From Oleiphilus messinensis (GTDB lineage Bacteria > Pseudomonadota > Gammaproteobacteria > Pseudomonadales > Oleiphilaceae): a stretch of 64,000 bases of DNA. The notes beneath the pieces are model-generated. The model was not told where the DNA came from. It worked only from the letters and a program-made list of their open reading frames with translations, and searched no databases. The translations under genes were made by a program, and so were the position numbers. Location of the stretch: contig NZ_CP021425.1 of NCBI RefSeq assembly GCF_002162375.1, forward strand, positions 6,141,276 to 6,205,275, in the 5' to 3' direction. Each line of letters opens with the position of its first letter. Positions within the stretch are counted from its first letter, which is position 1. Positions 46,265 to 55,288 of this stretch are shown here, piece by piece.

Positions 46265-48370
46265 TCAGCCCCCCAATCGACCAATCGGTTCCACCTGCAC
46301 ATCCCCTGTCAACTCCTGATAGGATAAAACAGGCAAGGCGAAAAACTCTTCTTCCAATAGTTTTCGGATAAAACGCCGAACATCGGCAGAACACAACAAT
46401 ACAACCTGCTCCCAGCCTGTTTTATGTTCATTTCGAGTTCGGTTGAGTTGTTCGGAAATCTGTTTCATCAGCTCTGGATCAAGTGGTATGTGCTGGCCCG
46501 CAACCTGTGCAGGTTCACGAATCGATTGCCGAACGGCTTCTTCAATTTCAGGGTGCGTCAGCACAGCTTTGAGTTTACGCTCTGTACCACTGTACCGGTC
46601 ACTGATTTGCCGGCGAATCGCAATACGGATATGCTCGGACAGAAGCGCGATATCTTTTTCCTTGGGGCCAAATTCGGTTACCGCTTCAAATATATCGCGT
46701 AGATTCCGAACTGGAATGCACTCCCTCAACAGTCGCTTCAAAATATCGTTCAGTCTCTGCGGCGGTACAACCCGGAGCGTTTCCTTAACCAAGTCCGGGT
46801 AATCCTGGCTCCATAGATTCACAAGATTCGATGTTTCCTGAATCCCCAGAAATCGGTCAAGGTGATGCGTTAACGCCAATTCCAAATGCGCTTGCATGAA
46901 AACTTCCGGTCCGGACAATACACTCGAACTACCTTCTCCCAAGGCCCCCGCCTCACCCGGTTCAACCCAGTAACCCGGCATCGCAGGGGTAACGCCTGCG
47001 GCCTGGGAATGTGAACCTGATGATGTAGGTATCGCAACATCGCTTTTTACAAAAATTCTACCCGCCTCAATAGCTCCGGTCGCAATGGTCACGCCATAGG
47101 CTTCGAGACTATATTGATAACCTGTAAGCTGATCGTTCTTCCGGGGCGTAGCCTTGGGGATGGGTACGCCGTATTCTTCACGCACTTTCTGGCTGATTAC
47201 AGTAAACGCTCTGATCCAGTTGCTCGTTTCAGCTAAAGACAACATATCCGGACTCAGAGACAAAACCACTTTGTCCGGTGGTTGTAAAGTCGCACTTTCC
47301 GCTAAAACCAGCGCGCTGTCTGCGCTAACAATCTCTGGGCTTTTGCCCATTATTTTCAACAACGGTGGAAAGCCTGTACGCCAGGCAAAAGACAACAGCA
47401 GTAGAATGCCCATCACCAAAAAGACGGGCCATGGAAAGCCGGGAACCAATGTCAACAAAAGCGATAAAATACCACCGATCAAAACCACACGGGGATACGC
47501 AGACAACTGCCTTCCGATTGCATCTCCCAGGTGCCGCTCATGGGCTTCCCCTGTAGACCGGGTAATAATCAATCCAGCCGCGATGGAAGTCATAAGCGCC
47601 GGAATCTGGGCGACGAGACCATCACCCACAGTAAGAATGCTGTATGTTTGTACCGCATCTCCTAATGGCATGCCACGCTGCAAAACACCAATCGCCAAAC
47701 CGCCGATAATATTGACAAGTACAATGATAATTCCAGCAATTGCATCACCTTTAACAAACTTCATGGCACCATCCAGACTGCCATGGAGTTGGCTCTCAAG
47801 CTCCAGCAGGTGTCGCCTTCGGCGTGCTTCATCCTTATCGAGAATGCCTGATCGTAAATCGGAATCAATAGACATCTGCTTTCCGGGCATGGCATCCAGT
47901 GAAAACCGGGCAGAAACTTCAGCGACACGCTCTGAACCCTTGGCAATAACAACAAACTGCACCACAGTGATGATGACAAACACAACTATACCGACAACCA
48001 TATTGCCACCAACGACCATGCGACCAAAGGCTTCGATGATATGACCTGCATCACCATTGAGCAGAATCAAACGGGTAATAGCAATAGAGAGCGCGAGGCG
48101 GAACAACGTGCTTAACAGAATCACACTGGGAAAGCTGGAAAAGGCAACGGGTGTCGGGATGTAAATCGCTATCAGCACCAACCCCACAGCGAGGAGAATA
48201 TTGACCGCAACCAGCATGTCGACAATAAAAATCGGCAACGGCAAAATCATCAAAGCGATAATCGCCACGACGCCAAAGGCCAAAGCAATGTCGCCGTATG
48301 ATGACGCGCCACCCGCCTGAGCAGAGTCGGCACGCTTAAAATCCAGAAGCCGGTTTAACATTGTTGCCAT
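46265..48370 (-). CDS. sctV: T3SS export-gate protein SctV
   Basis: 701 residues of the FHIPEP family. The N-terminal eight-helix membrane domain includes LLSTLFRLALSIAITRLILLNGDAGHIIEAFG and the FHIPEP-type loop VAEVSARFSLDAMPGKQMSIDSDLRSG. The C-terminal cytosolic domain forms the nonameric ring that receives substrates. AAGGATGAATT precedes the ATG. It is followed by sctC after 73 bp. Confidence 0.97.
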   Translation of the reverse strand: MATMLNRLLDFKRADSAQAGGASSYGDIALAFGVVAIIALMILPLPIFIVDMLVAVNILLAVGLVLIAIYIPTPVAFSSFPSVILLSTLFRLALSIAITRLILLNGDAGHIIEAFGRMVVGGNMVVGIVVFVIITVVQFVVIAKGSERVAEVSARFSLDAMPGKQMSIDSDLRSGILDKDEARRRRHLLELESQLHGSLDGAMKFVKGDAIAGIIIVLVNIIGGLAIGVLQRGMPLGDAVQTYSILTVGDGLVAQIPALMTSIAAGLIITRSTGEAHERHLGDAIGRQLSAYPRVVLIGGILSLLLTLVPGFPWPVFLVMGILLLLSFAWRTGFPPLLKIMGKSPEIVSADSALVLAESATLQPPDKVVLSLSPDMLSLAETSNWIRAFTVISQKVREEYGVPIPKATPRKNDQLTGYQYSLEAYGVTIATGAIEAGRIFVKSDVAIPTSSGSHSQAAGVTPAMPGYWVEPGEAGALGEGSSSVLSGPEVFMQAHLELALTHHLDRFLGIQETSNLVNLWSQDYPDLVKETLRVVPPQRLNDILKRLLRECIPVRNLRDIFEAVTEFGPKEKDIALLSEHIRIAIRRQISDRYSGTERKLKAVLTHPEIEEAVRQSIREPAQVAGQHIPLDPELMKQISEQLNRTRNEHKTGWEQVVLLCSADVRRFIRKLLEEEFFALPVLSYQELTGDVQVEPIGRLGG

Positions 48371-48481
48371 AATTCATCCTTGGAGTCTTGCTTCCATCGA
48401 CCTGTAGTCACAGGTCATACTGCTCTTGACTTAATTTGACACTCAAAATAAATCAGTTACTGCCTTTTCAAGCACTACATT

Positions 48482-49015
48482 TCACTTTAAAACTGAACTC
48501 GTTTTATGCTCATAGGCCGCTTTCCAGTTGGTGACTGTTAAATCTGAGGAAAACGAATCTTTAGCTTTCAAATCCGCCGCGACACTCGAGATACTCGACT
48601 CCGGCACAATTTGAATACCGCTAGAGCTCACTGCGATCAATATTTGCGCCTGATTGTATTCCGCAACAAATACTCGCTCCTTGGCACCTAGTGGAACGTT
48701 TTGAATCAATTTCAAAGGCCCCTGATCTGCTTTTTGCCGCACTCTCCATTTGATCATCCATACCGCCAATGCAGCCAGTAACAAGGTGAGCGCCACGGGA
48801 ACAAAAACTGAAGTAAAAATTTGAGGTTCTGGCGAACTCGCAGACGGCGTTTCGGCCGCAAAAGTGAATCGGGGAAACAAAAACAGAAGCGAGATCACAC
48901 CCAAAAATTGGGGCACTGCGCACCGGAAAAGATTGGATAAACCGCTACGCGCAGATGTATCGAAAGCGGTTACAACAAACGCGGGGTTTCGCGTTGAAAT
49001 CCATTTCTGTGACAT
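48482..49015 (-). CDS. FliO-like protein at the head of the T3SS operon
   Basis: 177 residues from the ATG at 49015. A hydrophobic segment (FLGVISLLFLFPRFTFAAE) resembles a signal peptide after a 30-residue basic leader. A second membrane helix (FVPVALTLLLAALAVWMIKW) follows, then the FliO-type cytosolic domain LKLIQNVPLGAKERVFVAEYNQAQILIAVSSSGIQIVPES. FliO assists FliP (SctR) assembly in flagella and is normally absent from injectisome clusters. Here it is 111 bp upstream of sctV and the first gene of the block. FliO similarity is short but characteristic. Confidence 0.7.
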   Translation of the reverse strand: MSQKWISTRNPAFVVTAFDTSARSGLSNLFRCAVPQFLGVISLLFLFPRFTFAAETPSASSPEPQIFTSVFVPVALTLLLAALAVWMIKWRVRQKADQGPLKLIQNVPLGAKERVFVAEYNQAQILIAVSSSGIQIVPESSISSVAADLKAKDSFSSDLTVTNWKAAYEHKTSSVLK

Positions 49016-49419
49016 ATTCACTTCCCATTTGAACGACTGCGAATTCTTAATCCTGAGAATCCACTCAAACATCACTGTTCGATCACATACAAGACAGGGA
49101 AAAGAGAGATTTCCGATAACTCGGAGGAACCGCCGTTTTCGCACTGTAACGTCCAGAATCGCGAACCGGATCTGAACAATGAGTCAAAGTCTACACCAAT
49201 TTACCGGGCCACTCCAAGCCTAAATTCAATCAATACACTCGAATACCAGCGACAGAAATCCCAAAAATTTAAATTGAGCACAGTGCAAACTTTTCACCCT
49301 TTTACTTTTCGATTGAGTTGTGTATGATCCCGCAAAACGCTGAGCTAGGCGTAACCCCGGAATGGCAAACAGGATGCCCCGGGCAAGGAAGAACATATAC
49401 TCAAGGAAAGGAGAGTCTG
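49016..49419. other. Divergent control region of the T3SS
   Basis: A 404-bp gap between the minus-strand block (FliO-like, sctV, ...) and the plus-strand histidine kinase gene. It should contain both promoters. It holds several AT-rich stretches (about 49150-49330) but I saw neither the CTAGGG palindrome found at other T3SS genes nor another clear operator. The kinase ribosome-binding site is AAGGAG at about 49406-49411. An upstream in-frame kinase start at 49318 lacks support. Confidence 0.5.
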
Positions 49420-50652
49420 ATGTCGCTGCAGCGCAGATGTGGGGCAAAACCGCTTTTAGCCATACCCGCTAATCAACACAATTCACCCGTACTCCGATCC
49501 GGTCAAGCTGCCCCCGAAATAGTCACAACACAGCCCTTGCTGGAAGCACTTACACTGCCGGCTGCGATATTTACGACAGCAGGGCAATCCATTGAGGTGA
49601 ACAGCCGGTTTAAAACAGCATTCCCCTTCCTAGGCCCGAAAGTAAAGCTCTCAGATTTTATCAATGCCGCCGAGTTTTTTTCGATACCGGAAGCCAGTTC
49701 ACCTGAGATGATGGCAAGCCTCAACTTGCCATCAGCAGATCAAAACCCGATTTCCGACGATGAGCCGACACTGGCCGAAAAACAGGAATTGTATTTTCCA
49801 CAATCCGGACAAAGCTATCTGGTCAAAACATCGAGCTTCTGCATGCAGGACTCATCATTCCTGCTGGTGATTGCAATCAATATCGATACTCAGCTGGCCG
49901 CCATTCAGCATCACAAAAACCTTCATGAACAACTGTTTTTGACGTCGAAATTTATGTCTGTAGGGGAAATGAGCACGGTACTGGCCCATGAACTTAATCA
50001 GCCTCTTGGAGCCATTACAAATTACCTGAATGCTTGTCGAACACTGCTCGATAATAACCCCGACGCAGGAAGTGTCGCACTGGATTTACTTGATCAGGCG
50101 TTGAGTCAGGCGCAACACGCGGCATCCATTGTCAGCCGGGTACGTGAATTTGTCATGAGTAAACAACCACAGAGGGTTCCAGCCTCACTGGTCAAACTGG
50201 TTCGAGATGTGATTGAGCTCCTCAAACTTGAAACGCAAGCTCACCATGTGCGTATCATTTTCGAACCTGACACCGTACTGGATCAGGTTGAAGTTGACCG
50301 AGTCATGATCGAACAGGTGTTGGCAAACCTGATCAAAAATGCCGTTGACTCCATGCATGCCGTTCCGCCGGTGGACCGCATTATTCTCATCGACATATCC
50401 ACTCCGGGAGCAGATGAGATTCGCCTTGCGGTAAAAGACTGCGGATGCGGCATTTCCGAAGCCGAAGAAAATCAATTATTCAGCCCTTTTTACACAACGA
50501 AATCCGATGGATTAGGAGCCGGACTCGCAATTTGCAAGTCGATCGTGGAATACCATGAGGGTCGCCTGTATTTCAAGCGCAATACCTATTCTGGCGTGAC
50601 GTTCTTTATGGAATTGCCGCTTTCGTCAGACAACTGCCATAAATCGAGTTAA
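49420..50652 (+). CDS. Soluble sensor histidine kinase of the T3SS locus
   Basis: 410 residues from the ATG at 49420 (GGAAAGGAG upstream). It has no membrane segment. An N-terminal PAS-like part (LEALTLPAAIFTTAGQSIEVNSRFKTAFP) and a coiled coil lead to HisKA with His190 in VLAHELNQPLGAITNYLNACRTLL, the ELNQPL type of FixL/DctB-like kinases. The ATPase domain has NLIKNAVDSM, VKDCGCGIS and GLGAGLAICKSIVEYHEG. It should sense a cytosolic signal and phosphorylate the response regulator encoded 17 bp downstream. It lies between the two T3SS blocks. Confidence 0.93.
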   Translation: MSLQRRCGAKPLLAIPANQHNSPVLRSGQAAPEIVTTQPLLEALTLPAAIFTTAGQSIEVNSRFKTAFPFLGPKVKLSDFINAAEFFSIPEASSPEMMASLNLPSADQNPISDDEPTLAEKQELYFPQSGQSYLVKTSSFCMQDSSFLLVIAINIDTQLAAIQHHKNLHEQLFLTSKFMSVGEMSTVLAHELNQPLGAITNYLNACRTLLDNNPDAGSVALDLLDQALSQAQHAASIVSRVREFVMSKQPQRVPASLVKLVRDVIELLKLETQAHHVRIIFEPDTVLDQVEVDRVMIEQVLANLIKNAVDSMHAVPPVDRIILIDISTPGADEIRLAVKDCGCGISEAEENQLFSPFYTTKSDGLGAGLAICKSIVEYHEGRLYFKRNTYSGVTFFMELPLSSDNCHKSS

Positions 50653-50669
50653 CCGGGAACCACCGATAA

Positions 50670-51272
50670 ATGACTCTGATCCACATCATCGATGACAATG
50701 ATGGCTTCCGTGATTCATTGTTTTGGTTGCTTCAAGCCAATCAGTTCACCGTGCACACGTATGCCTCTGCCGAAGAGTTTATCGACACACTGGGAAATAC
50801 AGAGATCAAATCACTGGTCCAGTCCTGTGTCCTGACCGATGTGAGAATGCCGGGAATTTCCGGACTGGAATTAATGGATCACCTCAGGGATCTGAAACTG
50901 GGTGTGCCCGTAATTGTAATGACCGGTCATGGTGATATTCCACTTGCAGTTGAAGCGATGCGAAAGGGAGCATACAGCTTCATGGAAAAACCGTTCGAAG
51001 CCAGTGTGTTGATTAACAGTATTAAAGGCGCACTGGAAGAGCCCGGCACCGAGTTACGCAATCCTCTGCGGGCAAAAGCAAAACTGGATCAGTTATCGCC
51101 CCGCGAACGCCAGGTACTGGAATTAGTTTGTGCAGGCCAACCAAACAAAGTGATTGCGACAACACTAGGCATCAGCGTCAAGACAGTTGAATTACACCGT
51201 TCAAGAATGTTCAACAAACTACAGACCAAGAATATTCAGGATCTCATAAGACTGACATTGGGCTACGAATAA
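50670..51272 (+). CDS. FixJ/NarL-type response regulator of the T3SS locus
   Basis: 200 residues. The receiver domain has the acidic IIDDND, phospho-acceptor Asp57 in CVLTDVRMPGISG, and TGHGDIPLAVEAMRKGAYSFMEKPFE, typical of FixJ. The LuxR-type HTH is LSPRERQVLELVCAGQPNKVIATTLGISVKTVELHRSRMFNKLQ. It probably binds inverted repeats at T3SS promoters; the CTAGGG(T/C)AAACCCTA elements at 55709 and 59201 are candidates. It is followed by sctQ after 42 bp. Confidence 0.95.
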   Translation: MTLIHIIDDNDGFRDSLFWLLQANQFTVHTYASAEEFIDTLGNTEIKSLVQSCVLTDVRMPGISGLELMDHLRDLKLGVPVIVMTGHGDIPLAVEAMRKGAYSFMEKPFEASVLINSIKGALEEPGTELRNPLRAKAKLDQLSPRERQVLELVCAGQPNKVIATTLGISVKTVELHRSRMFNKLQTKNIQDLIRLTLGYE

Positions 51273-51314
51273 TCGCAGACCCCGGATTCACAGAGTACTC
51301 AGGAAGAGTGTGCC

Positions 51315-52847
51315 ATGGCTAACAAACAAATCCCGGCAGACAGGATCGATCCCGAAGTGAAGCGATCTTATCGGGCTGCACAATTCGTCGAAGTCCGTCC
51401 CTCACCAGCACGAACAGGGGATACCGAATGGCTCAAACCCGTAAGCACCATATTGAAATCGATATCAGCTGAAACCGCACTGACAGCTCGGAATATCCAT
51501 AAAACGGCACGGTTTGCGACCAGCAAAACCGGATGTAACGATCAGGTGGATCAAACTGAACATCAGGAGTGGCTGTTTGTGGCCCAACCTGACCCGCTGG
51601 ATACAAAGGATCATGGCTGGATCAAGCTTGAGAGTGCTGACTTCCACTGCTACGTCAGCATTGACCATTTTTCCTGGGAACAGGTTTGCCCAAGAATGTC
51701 CTGGTGGGAATACCAGGAAGATGCCTGGCCCCTGGCCTGGTCATTGGAATATGAAACCTGGTTGACCGCATTCGAACAGCTGACACATACCGCCTGGCGC
51801 GCTACCCGCGTCGTTCAGCCCCAAAACGAATTGAAAGATAGCCAAATACTGTATCTGGCTTGGCGCTGTAGCAACGAGCCGGATAAGGCCAACCATAGGC
51901 AAGCGGAATACGAGCAAATTCAAGCCAGTAAAACCGCAGCAGAAATTGATGGTCACGCAGGGCACAGCAGCGAAGGCATAGAGCATATGGCGGAACTCGA
52001 AGATGCATTCAGGATTAAAGATCCCGTGCCGCTGACCAATGGAAAGACAACCCCCCCTGAGAACACGACTGAATTGGAAAGTGCCTCATTAACTCCGCAC
52101 AAATCGTCGAAGGCCAAAATCGCCACAGGCTGTATTGCCTTGCCAATTCAGAATGGATGCGAAAATTTTATTCAGAAGATCGACTGGTCAATCACAGCGT
52201 ATAACAACGACATCGCATTACGATTTCGGAACACCACGTTCAACTGCCCCTTCTCCATGCAACCTGTTGAAGACTTCAGTGCAGAAGAATTAGAAGCGTT
52301 TCAGCCAGGGGACATCATGCTGCTGGGTAACCTCTCCGCATGCGCAAACAGCATGACACTGGTCACCCCTCTTCCTGATTTGAAGTGGCACGCTCAGTAC
52401 CGAAACTCAAAATTAACAATCATGAAGAGTAAAACGGTGCAATCAGGGCGATCCAGAATACAGTCGTTTCGGGTAAAAGGAGTCTCACGCTTTGGTAAGC
52501 AAAATCACAAACTGCACGGAAAACCGCAAGGTGACCAACATGGTAAAAAACAGGACGGTAACACAATGAATACTGAAACGACTGAACGCCAAAGTAAAGA
52601 AACGAGCAATAATATTCTCAAACAAATGCCGGTCAATCTGAGCTTTCAACTTGGGGAACTAACGCTCACACTCGAACAACTCCAGGACATACAACCGGGT
52701 TATGTATTTGAACTCGCTGAGCGGCTGGATCAAACACGGGCCATTGTCGTTGCCAATGGTAAAGCAATTGGGGAAGGGGAATTGATCGCAGTTGGCGAAA
52801 CCCTGGGTATCCGCCTCACAGAGTTCAACGGCCATGGAATTAAGTAG
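51315..52847 (+). CDS. sctQ: T3SS sorting-platform protein SctQ, with a long N-terminal part
   Basis: 510 residues, well above the usual 300-350. Only the C-terminal SpoA/SPOA domain (MPVNLSFQLGELTLTLEQLQDIQPGYVFEL, GEGELIAVGETLGIRLTEF) is easily recognised; a weaker SpoA1-like region lies around residues 270-380 (FSAEELEAFQPGDIMLLGN). The N-terminal 250 residues are Trp-rich (DHFSWEQVCPRMSWWEYQEDAWPLAW) and unlike known SctQ. It heads sctQRST. An internal start at 52566 may yield a separate SctQ-C. Confidence 0.85.
   Translation: MANKQIPADRIDPEVKRSYRAAQFVEVRPSPARTGDTEWLKPVSTILKSISAETALTARNIHKTARFATSKTGCNDQVDQTEHQEWLFVAQPDPLDTKDHGWIKLESADFHCYVSIDHFSWEQVCPRMSWWEYQEDAWPLAWSLEYETWLTAFEQLTHTAWRATRVVQPQNELKDSQILYLAWRCSNEPDKANHRQAEYEQIQASKTAAEIDGHAGHSSEGIEHMAELEDAFRIKDPVPLTNGKTTPPENTTELESASLTPHKSSKAKIATGCIALPIQNGCENFIQKIDWSITAYNNDIALRFRNTTFNCPFSMQPVEDFSAEELEAFQPGDIMLLGNLSACANSMTLVTPLPDLKWHAQYRNSKLTIMKSKTVQSGRSRIQSFRVKGVSRFGKQNHKLHGKPQGDQHGKKQDGNTMNTETTERQSKETSNNILKQMPVNLSFQLGELTLTLEQLQDIQPGYVFELAERLDQTRAIVVANGKAIGEGELIAVGETLGIRLTEFNGHGIK
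52566..52847 (+). CDS. Possible internal translation product SctQ-C
   Basis: An in-frame ATG at codon 418 of sctQ (MNTETTERQ) follows AGGACGG by about 9 bases and begins a 93-residue SpoA2 domain. In Yersinia YscQ and other SctQ proteins an internal start produces such a C-terminal fragment that pairs with the full-length protein. The polar, Asn/Gln/Lys-rich stretch before it looks like the linker between the two parts. Confidence 0.5.
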   Translation: MNTETTERQSKETSNNILKQMPVNLSFQLGELTLTLEQLQDIQPGYVFELAERLDQTRAIVVANGKAIGEGELIAVGETLGIRLTEFNGHGIK

Positions 52848-53499
52848 CCTGACCCCGGGTGCCGTCATCGCCATGGTGGTTGGTTTATCTATGGCCCCTT
52901 TTGTAGCAGTGATGGTCACCTCATTCACAAAAATTGTCGTGGTTTTAAGTTTGCTCAGAAACGCTTTGGGACTGCAACAGGTCCCCCCGAATGTTGTTAT
53001 TAACGGTCTGGCAATCATTCTGTCGATTTACGTCATGTATCCGGTCATGCTTGAAACCAATCGTTTGGTGACAGACAGCCCAATTTACCGGAGCGACGAG
53101 GGTATGACGCTCGATTCCATGGTCAGTCTGGCGCAGGAAAGTAAAGAACCGCTAAAAAGCTTCCTCATAAAACACTCAAGCGACACAGAACGCGCGTTTT
53201 TTCTAAGCACAGCTCGCTATTTGTTGCCTGATAACCGCAAAGGGGAAGTCTCGGAAAATGACTTTATTGTGATTATTCCAGCGTTCACAGTAAGTGAATT
53301 GACAGCCGCATTTCAGATTGGGTTTCTGATTTTCCTGCCATTTTTGGTGATCGATCTATTGGTTTCCAATCTTTTGCTGGCCTTGGGTATGATGATGATG
53401 CCGCCGTCAATGATATCACTGCCTTTCAAACTGCTCTTGTTTGTTGCGGTATCCGGGTGGACCCAACTCGTACACGGCTTGGTTGCAACTTATGTGTAA
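52834..53499 (+). CDS. sctR: T3SS export-gate protein SctR
   Basis: 221 residues from the ATG at 52834, which overlaps the sctQ stop by 14 bp. It belongs to the FliP/YscR family: MVTSFTKIVVVLSLLRNALGLQQVPPNVVINGLAIILS, IIPAFTVSELTAAFQIGFLIFLPFLVIDLLVSNLLLALGMMMMPPSMISLPFKLLLFV. With SctS and SctT it forms the helical export gate. Confidence 0.96.
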   Translation: MELSSLTPGAVIAMVVGLSMAPFVAVMVTSFTKIVVVLSLLRNALGLQQVPPNVVINGLAIILSIYVMYPVMLETNRLVTDSPIYRSDEGMTLDSMVSLAQESKEPLKSFLIKHSSDTERAFFLSTARYLLPDNRKGEVSENDFIVIIPAFTVSELTAAFQIGFLIFLPFLVIDLLVSNLLLALGMMMMPPSMISLPFKLLLFVAVSGWTQLVHGLVATYV

Positions 53500-53516
53500 A
53501 TACGACGGGTAAGCCA

Positions 53517-53783
53517 ATGAACGTTGATATTATCCGATTTACCCAGGAGGCACTCTGGTTGATGCTGATTTTGACCGCCCCACCCGTGCTCGCCGCCGCA
53601 TTTACCGGCCTGATCATCTCGTTTCTTCAGGCCATTACACAGATTCAGGAACAAACCATTCCATTTGCCGTCAAGCTGGCGGTCGTAGCGATTGTTTTAC
53701 TGTTAATGGCCGGTGTGATTGGCGAAAATCTTTACCAATACACCAATCGTATTTTTGCCCACTTTCCCAACCTGACGCAATAA
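53517..53783 (+). CDS. sctS: T3SS export-gate protein SctS
   Basis: 88 residues from the ATG at 53517, the usual FliQ/YscS length. Two membrane helices are visible (ALWLMLILTAPPVLAAAFTGLIISFLQAITQIQEQTIPFAVKLAVVAIVLLLMAGVIG). It lies 17 bp after sctR and 8 bp before sctT. Confidence 0.95.
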   Translation: MNVDIIRFTQEALWLMLILTAPPVLAAAFTGLIISFLQAITQIQEQTIPFAVKLAVVAIVLLLMAGVIGENLYQYTNRIFAHFPNLTQ

Positions 53784-53791
53784 CGAATCCC

Positions 53792-54568
53792 ATGACGGAT
53801 ATCACGACCTGGTTACTCGCGCTTTCAGTAACCCTACCGAGAATCGCAGCCAGCTTTATTGTGCTGCCTCTGCTCAGTCAGGATGCAGTACCGGCATTAG
53901 TGCGAAATAGCATTTTTGTGGGCCTGGCGCTGGTGGTCAGCCCGCTGACGATAGAAACAATCAACCTGGCAGCAGTAAAACCGTTGGACTGGCCGTTTAT
54001 CCTGATTAAAGAAATATTCATCGGCATAACCATCGGCTTTTTCTTTGCTTCAATTTTCTGGGCGATCAGTATCGCTGGCGGCATAATTGATACGCAAATG
54101 GGAAATAACATGTCCCAAACCATGGATCCGTTGCAGGGCAGCAATACTACCCTGACCGGGCTCTGGTTTTCCCGCTTCGCATCTGTGCTGTTTTTAACCA
54201 GCGGTGGCTTTTTGATTTTCCTGGGTGTGCTGCTGAAGAGCTATCGAATCTGGCCTCCCCACAGCTTCTTGCCCAACCTTACGGCAGACAGCGGTGCTTT
54301 TTTCATTTATGAGTTTGAATACATCATGGTGCAGGCGATGTTATTTGCAGCTCCGGTCATTACCGTTCTGGCGCTGGTTGATCTCTCTATGGGGTTGATT
54401 AATCGTTTTGCCCAGCAACTCAATGTACTCGCACTTTCATCGTCACTGAAAACGTGGCTGGGAACATGGGTAGCACTTTTGTGTCTTGGCCTCATGGTTG
54501 AGCTGGTGGTTCGAAAACTGTTTGAAAATGAACATATTCTGGCGCGACTACAAATCATATTTTCATGA
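53792..54568 (+). CDS. sctT: T3SS export-gate protein SctT
   Basis: 258 residues of the FliR/YscT family, with many membrane helices and the typical GGIIDTQMGNNMSQTMDPLQGSNTTLTGLWFSRFASVLFLTSGG segment. It closes the plus-strand sctQRST block. The end of the gene overlaps the convergent gene at 54555 by 14 bp; sctU is not adjacent but lies 1.2 kb further on. Confidence 0.95.
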   Translation: MTDITTWLLALSVTLPRIAASFIVLPLLSQDAVPALVRNSIFVGLALVVSPLTIETINLAAVKPLDWPFILIKEIFIGITIGFFFASIFWAISIAGGIIDTQMGNNMSQTMDPLQGSNTTLTGLWFSRFASVLFLTSGGFLIFLGVLLKSYRIWPPHSFLPNLTADSGAFFIYEFEYIMVQAMLFAAPVITVLALVDLSMGLINRFAQQLNVLALSSSLKTWLGTWVALLCLGLMVELVVRKLFENEHILARLQIIFS

Positions 54569-55151
54569 TCGTCTGAACGATCTCATCTGGAGCCAACCTT
54601 TGCTGCCATGAATTAGCCAAAACCCTCAATCGCGCCCGGGAAGATTTTGAATATGCGCCGTCAAACCCGGTTTCCACCACCAGAAGCAAATGTTGGCAAT
54701 AGCGCTCCCGGAGCGTAGGCGAGGCGTCAAATAAATACAATAAGCGAATTAAGGCGAATTGATACAATGAACCAGAAAGATAAGCCTTTTGTGTTTTCTG
54801 GCCATACCAAACGGTTAAAAACTCCAATATGCCATAGCGACGCTTGGGAATCATAGCGAGCTGGTGAGCCGAAAATCCGGGACCGGAAAATTCATTCCAG
54901 GCGGATCCTGCTCCCCAGGCCGAGAGCGCTCCGGTGGGGAAATTGCTATTGTGCATTGCGAGATTCAGGCTCTCAGCCAAACGCACATGAAGGCCGCGAT
55001 TCTGATGCTCGGATACCAAGATCAGAAACCCCAGAAACTCAATGTATGAAAGGCCGTTTTTCTTGTGGGTTAGTCGACTTAACAGATTTGCCAAAAGTTC
55101 AATATCTTCAATTCGCTCAAGTAGTGTTATTAACCGTCCAACTTTCTCCAT
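54555..55151 (-). CDS. Hypothetical protein inside the T3SS cluster
   Basis: 198 residues, soluble and mainly helical (LITLLERIEDIELLANLLSRLTH, YIEFLGFLILVSEHQN, SLYQFALIRLLYLFDASPTLRERYCQHLLLVVE). I do not recognise it. It separates sctT and sctU, so a T3SS role (pilot, chaperone or regulator) is possible by position only. Its start codon and ribosome-binding site are made of 17-bp tandem units (55140-55224), each carrying AAGGAG, an unusual arrangement. It converges on sctT with a 14-bp overlap. Confidence 0.65.
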   Translation of the reverse strand: MEKVGRLITLLERIEDIELLANLLSRLTHKKNGLSYIEFLGFLILVSEHQNRGLHVRLAESLNLAMHNSNFPTGALSAWGAGSAWNEFSGPGFSAHQLAMIPKRRYGILEFLTVWYGQKTQKAYLSGSLYQFALIRLLYLFDASPTLRERYCQHLLLVVETGFDGAYSKSSRARLRVLANSWQQRLAPDEIVQTIMKI

Positions 55152-55224
55152 TTCAGTACTTTCTCCTTTTCAGTACTTTCTCCTTTTCAGTACTTTCTCC
55201 ATCTCAGAGCTTTCTCCGTCACAG
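55140..55224 (-). repeat. Five 17-bp tandem units covering the RBS and start codon of the 54555 gene
   Basis: Five consecutive 17-bp units, TACTTTCTCCTTTTCAG on the plus strand, with the first (AACTTTCTCCATTTCAG) and last units diverged. On the coding strand the unit reads CTGAAAAGGAGAAAGTA, so each intact unit carries an AAGGAG Shine-Dalgarno. The unit nearest the gene supplies the ATG and first codons (MEKV). Copy-number change would alter the number of ribosome-binding sites and the promoter distance. Confidence 0.88.
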
Positions 55225-55288
55225 TCATTGCGCTATCAAAGTAAGTGCTCTATCACTGGATTTTCTCAATCATGAAAAAGTTGAAAAA

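Noticed and set aside
47154-48044. A 296-codon open frame on the plus strand, opposite sctV
   Set aside because: It is the mirror of a well-conserved FHIPEP coding region; its product is low-complexity (Ser/Thr/Pro/Met) with no motif and no ribosome-binding site.
55140-55224. CRISPR array
   Set aside because: The 17-bp units are contiguous with no spacers, and no cas gene lies in the window.
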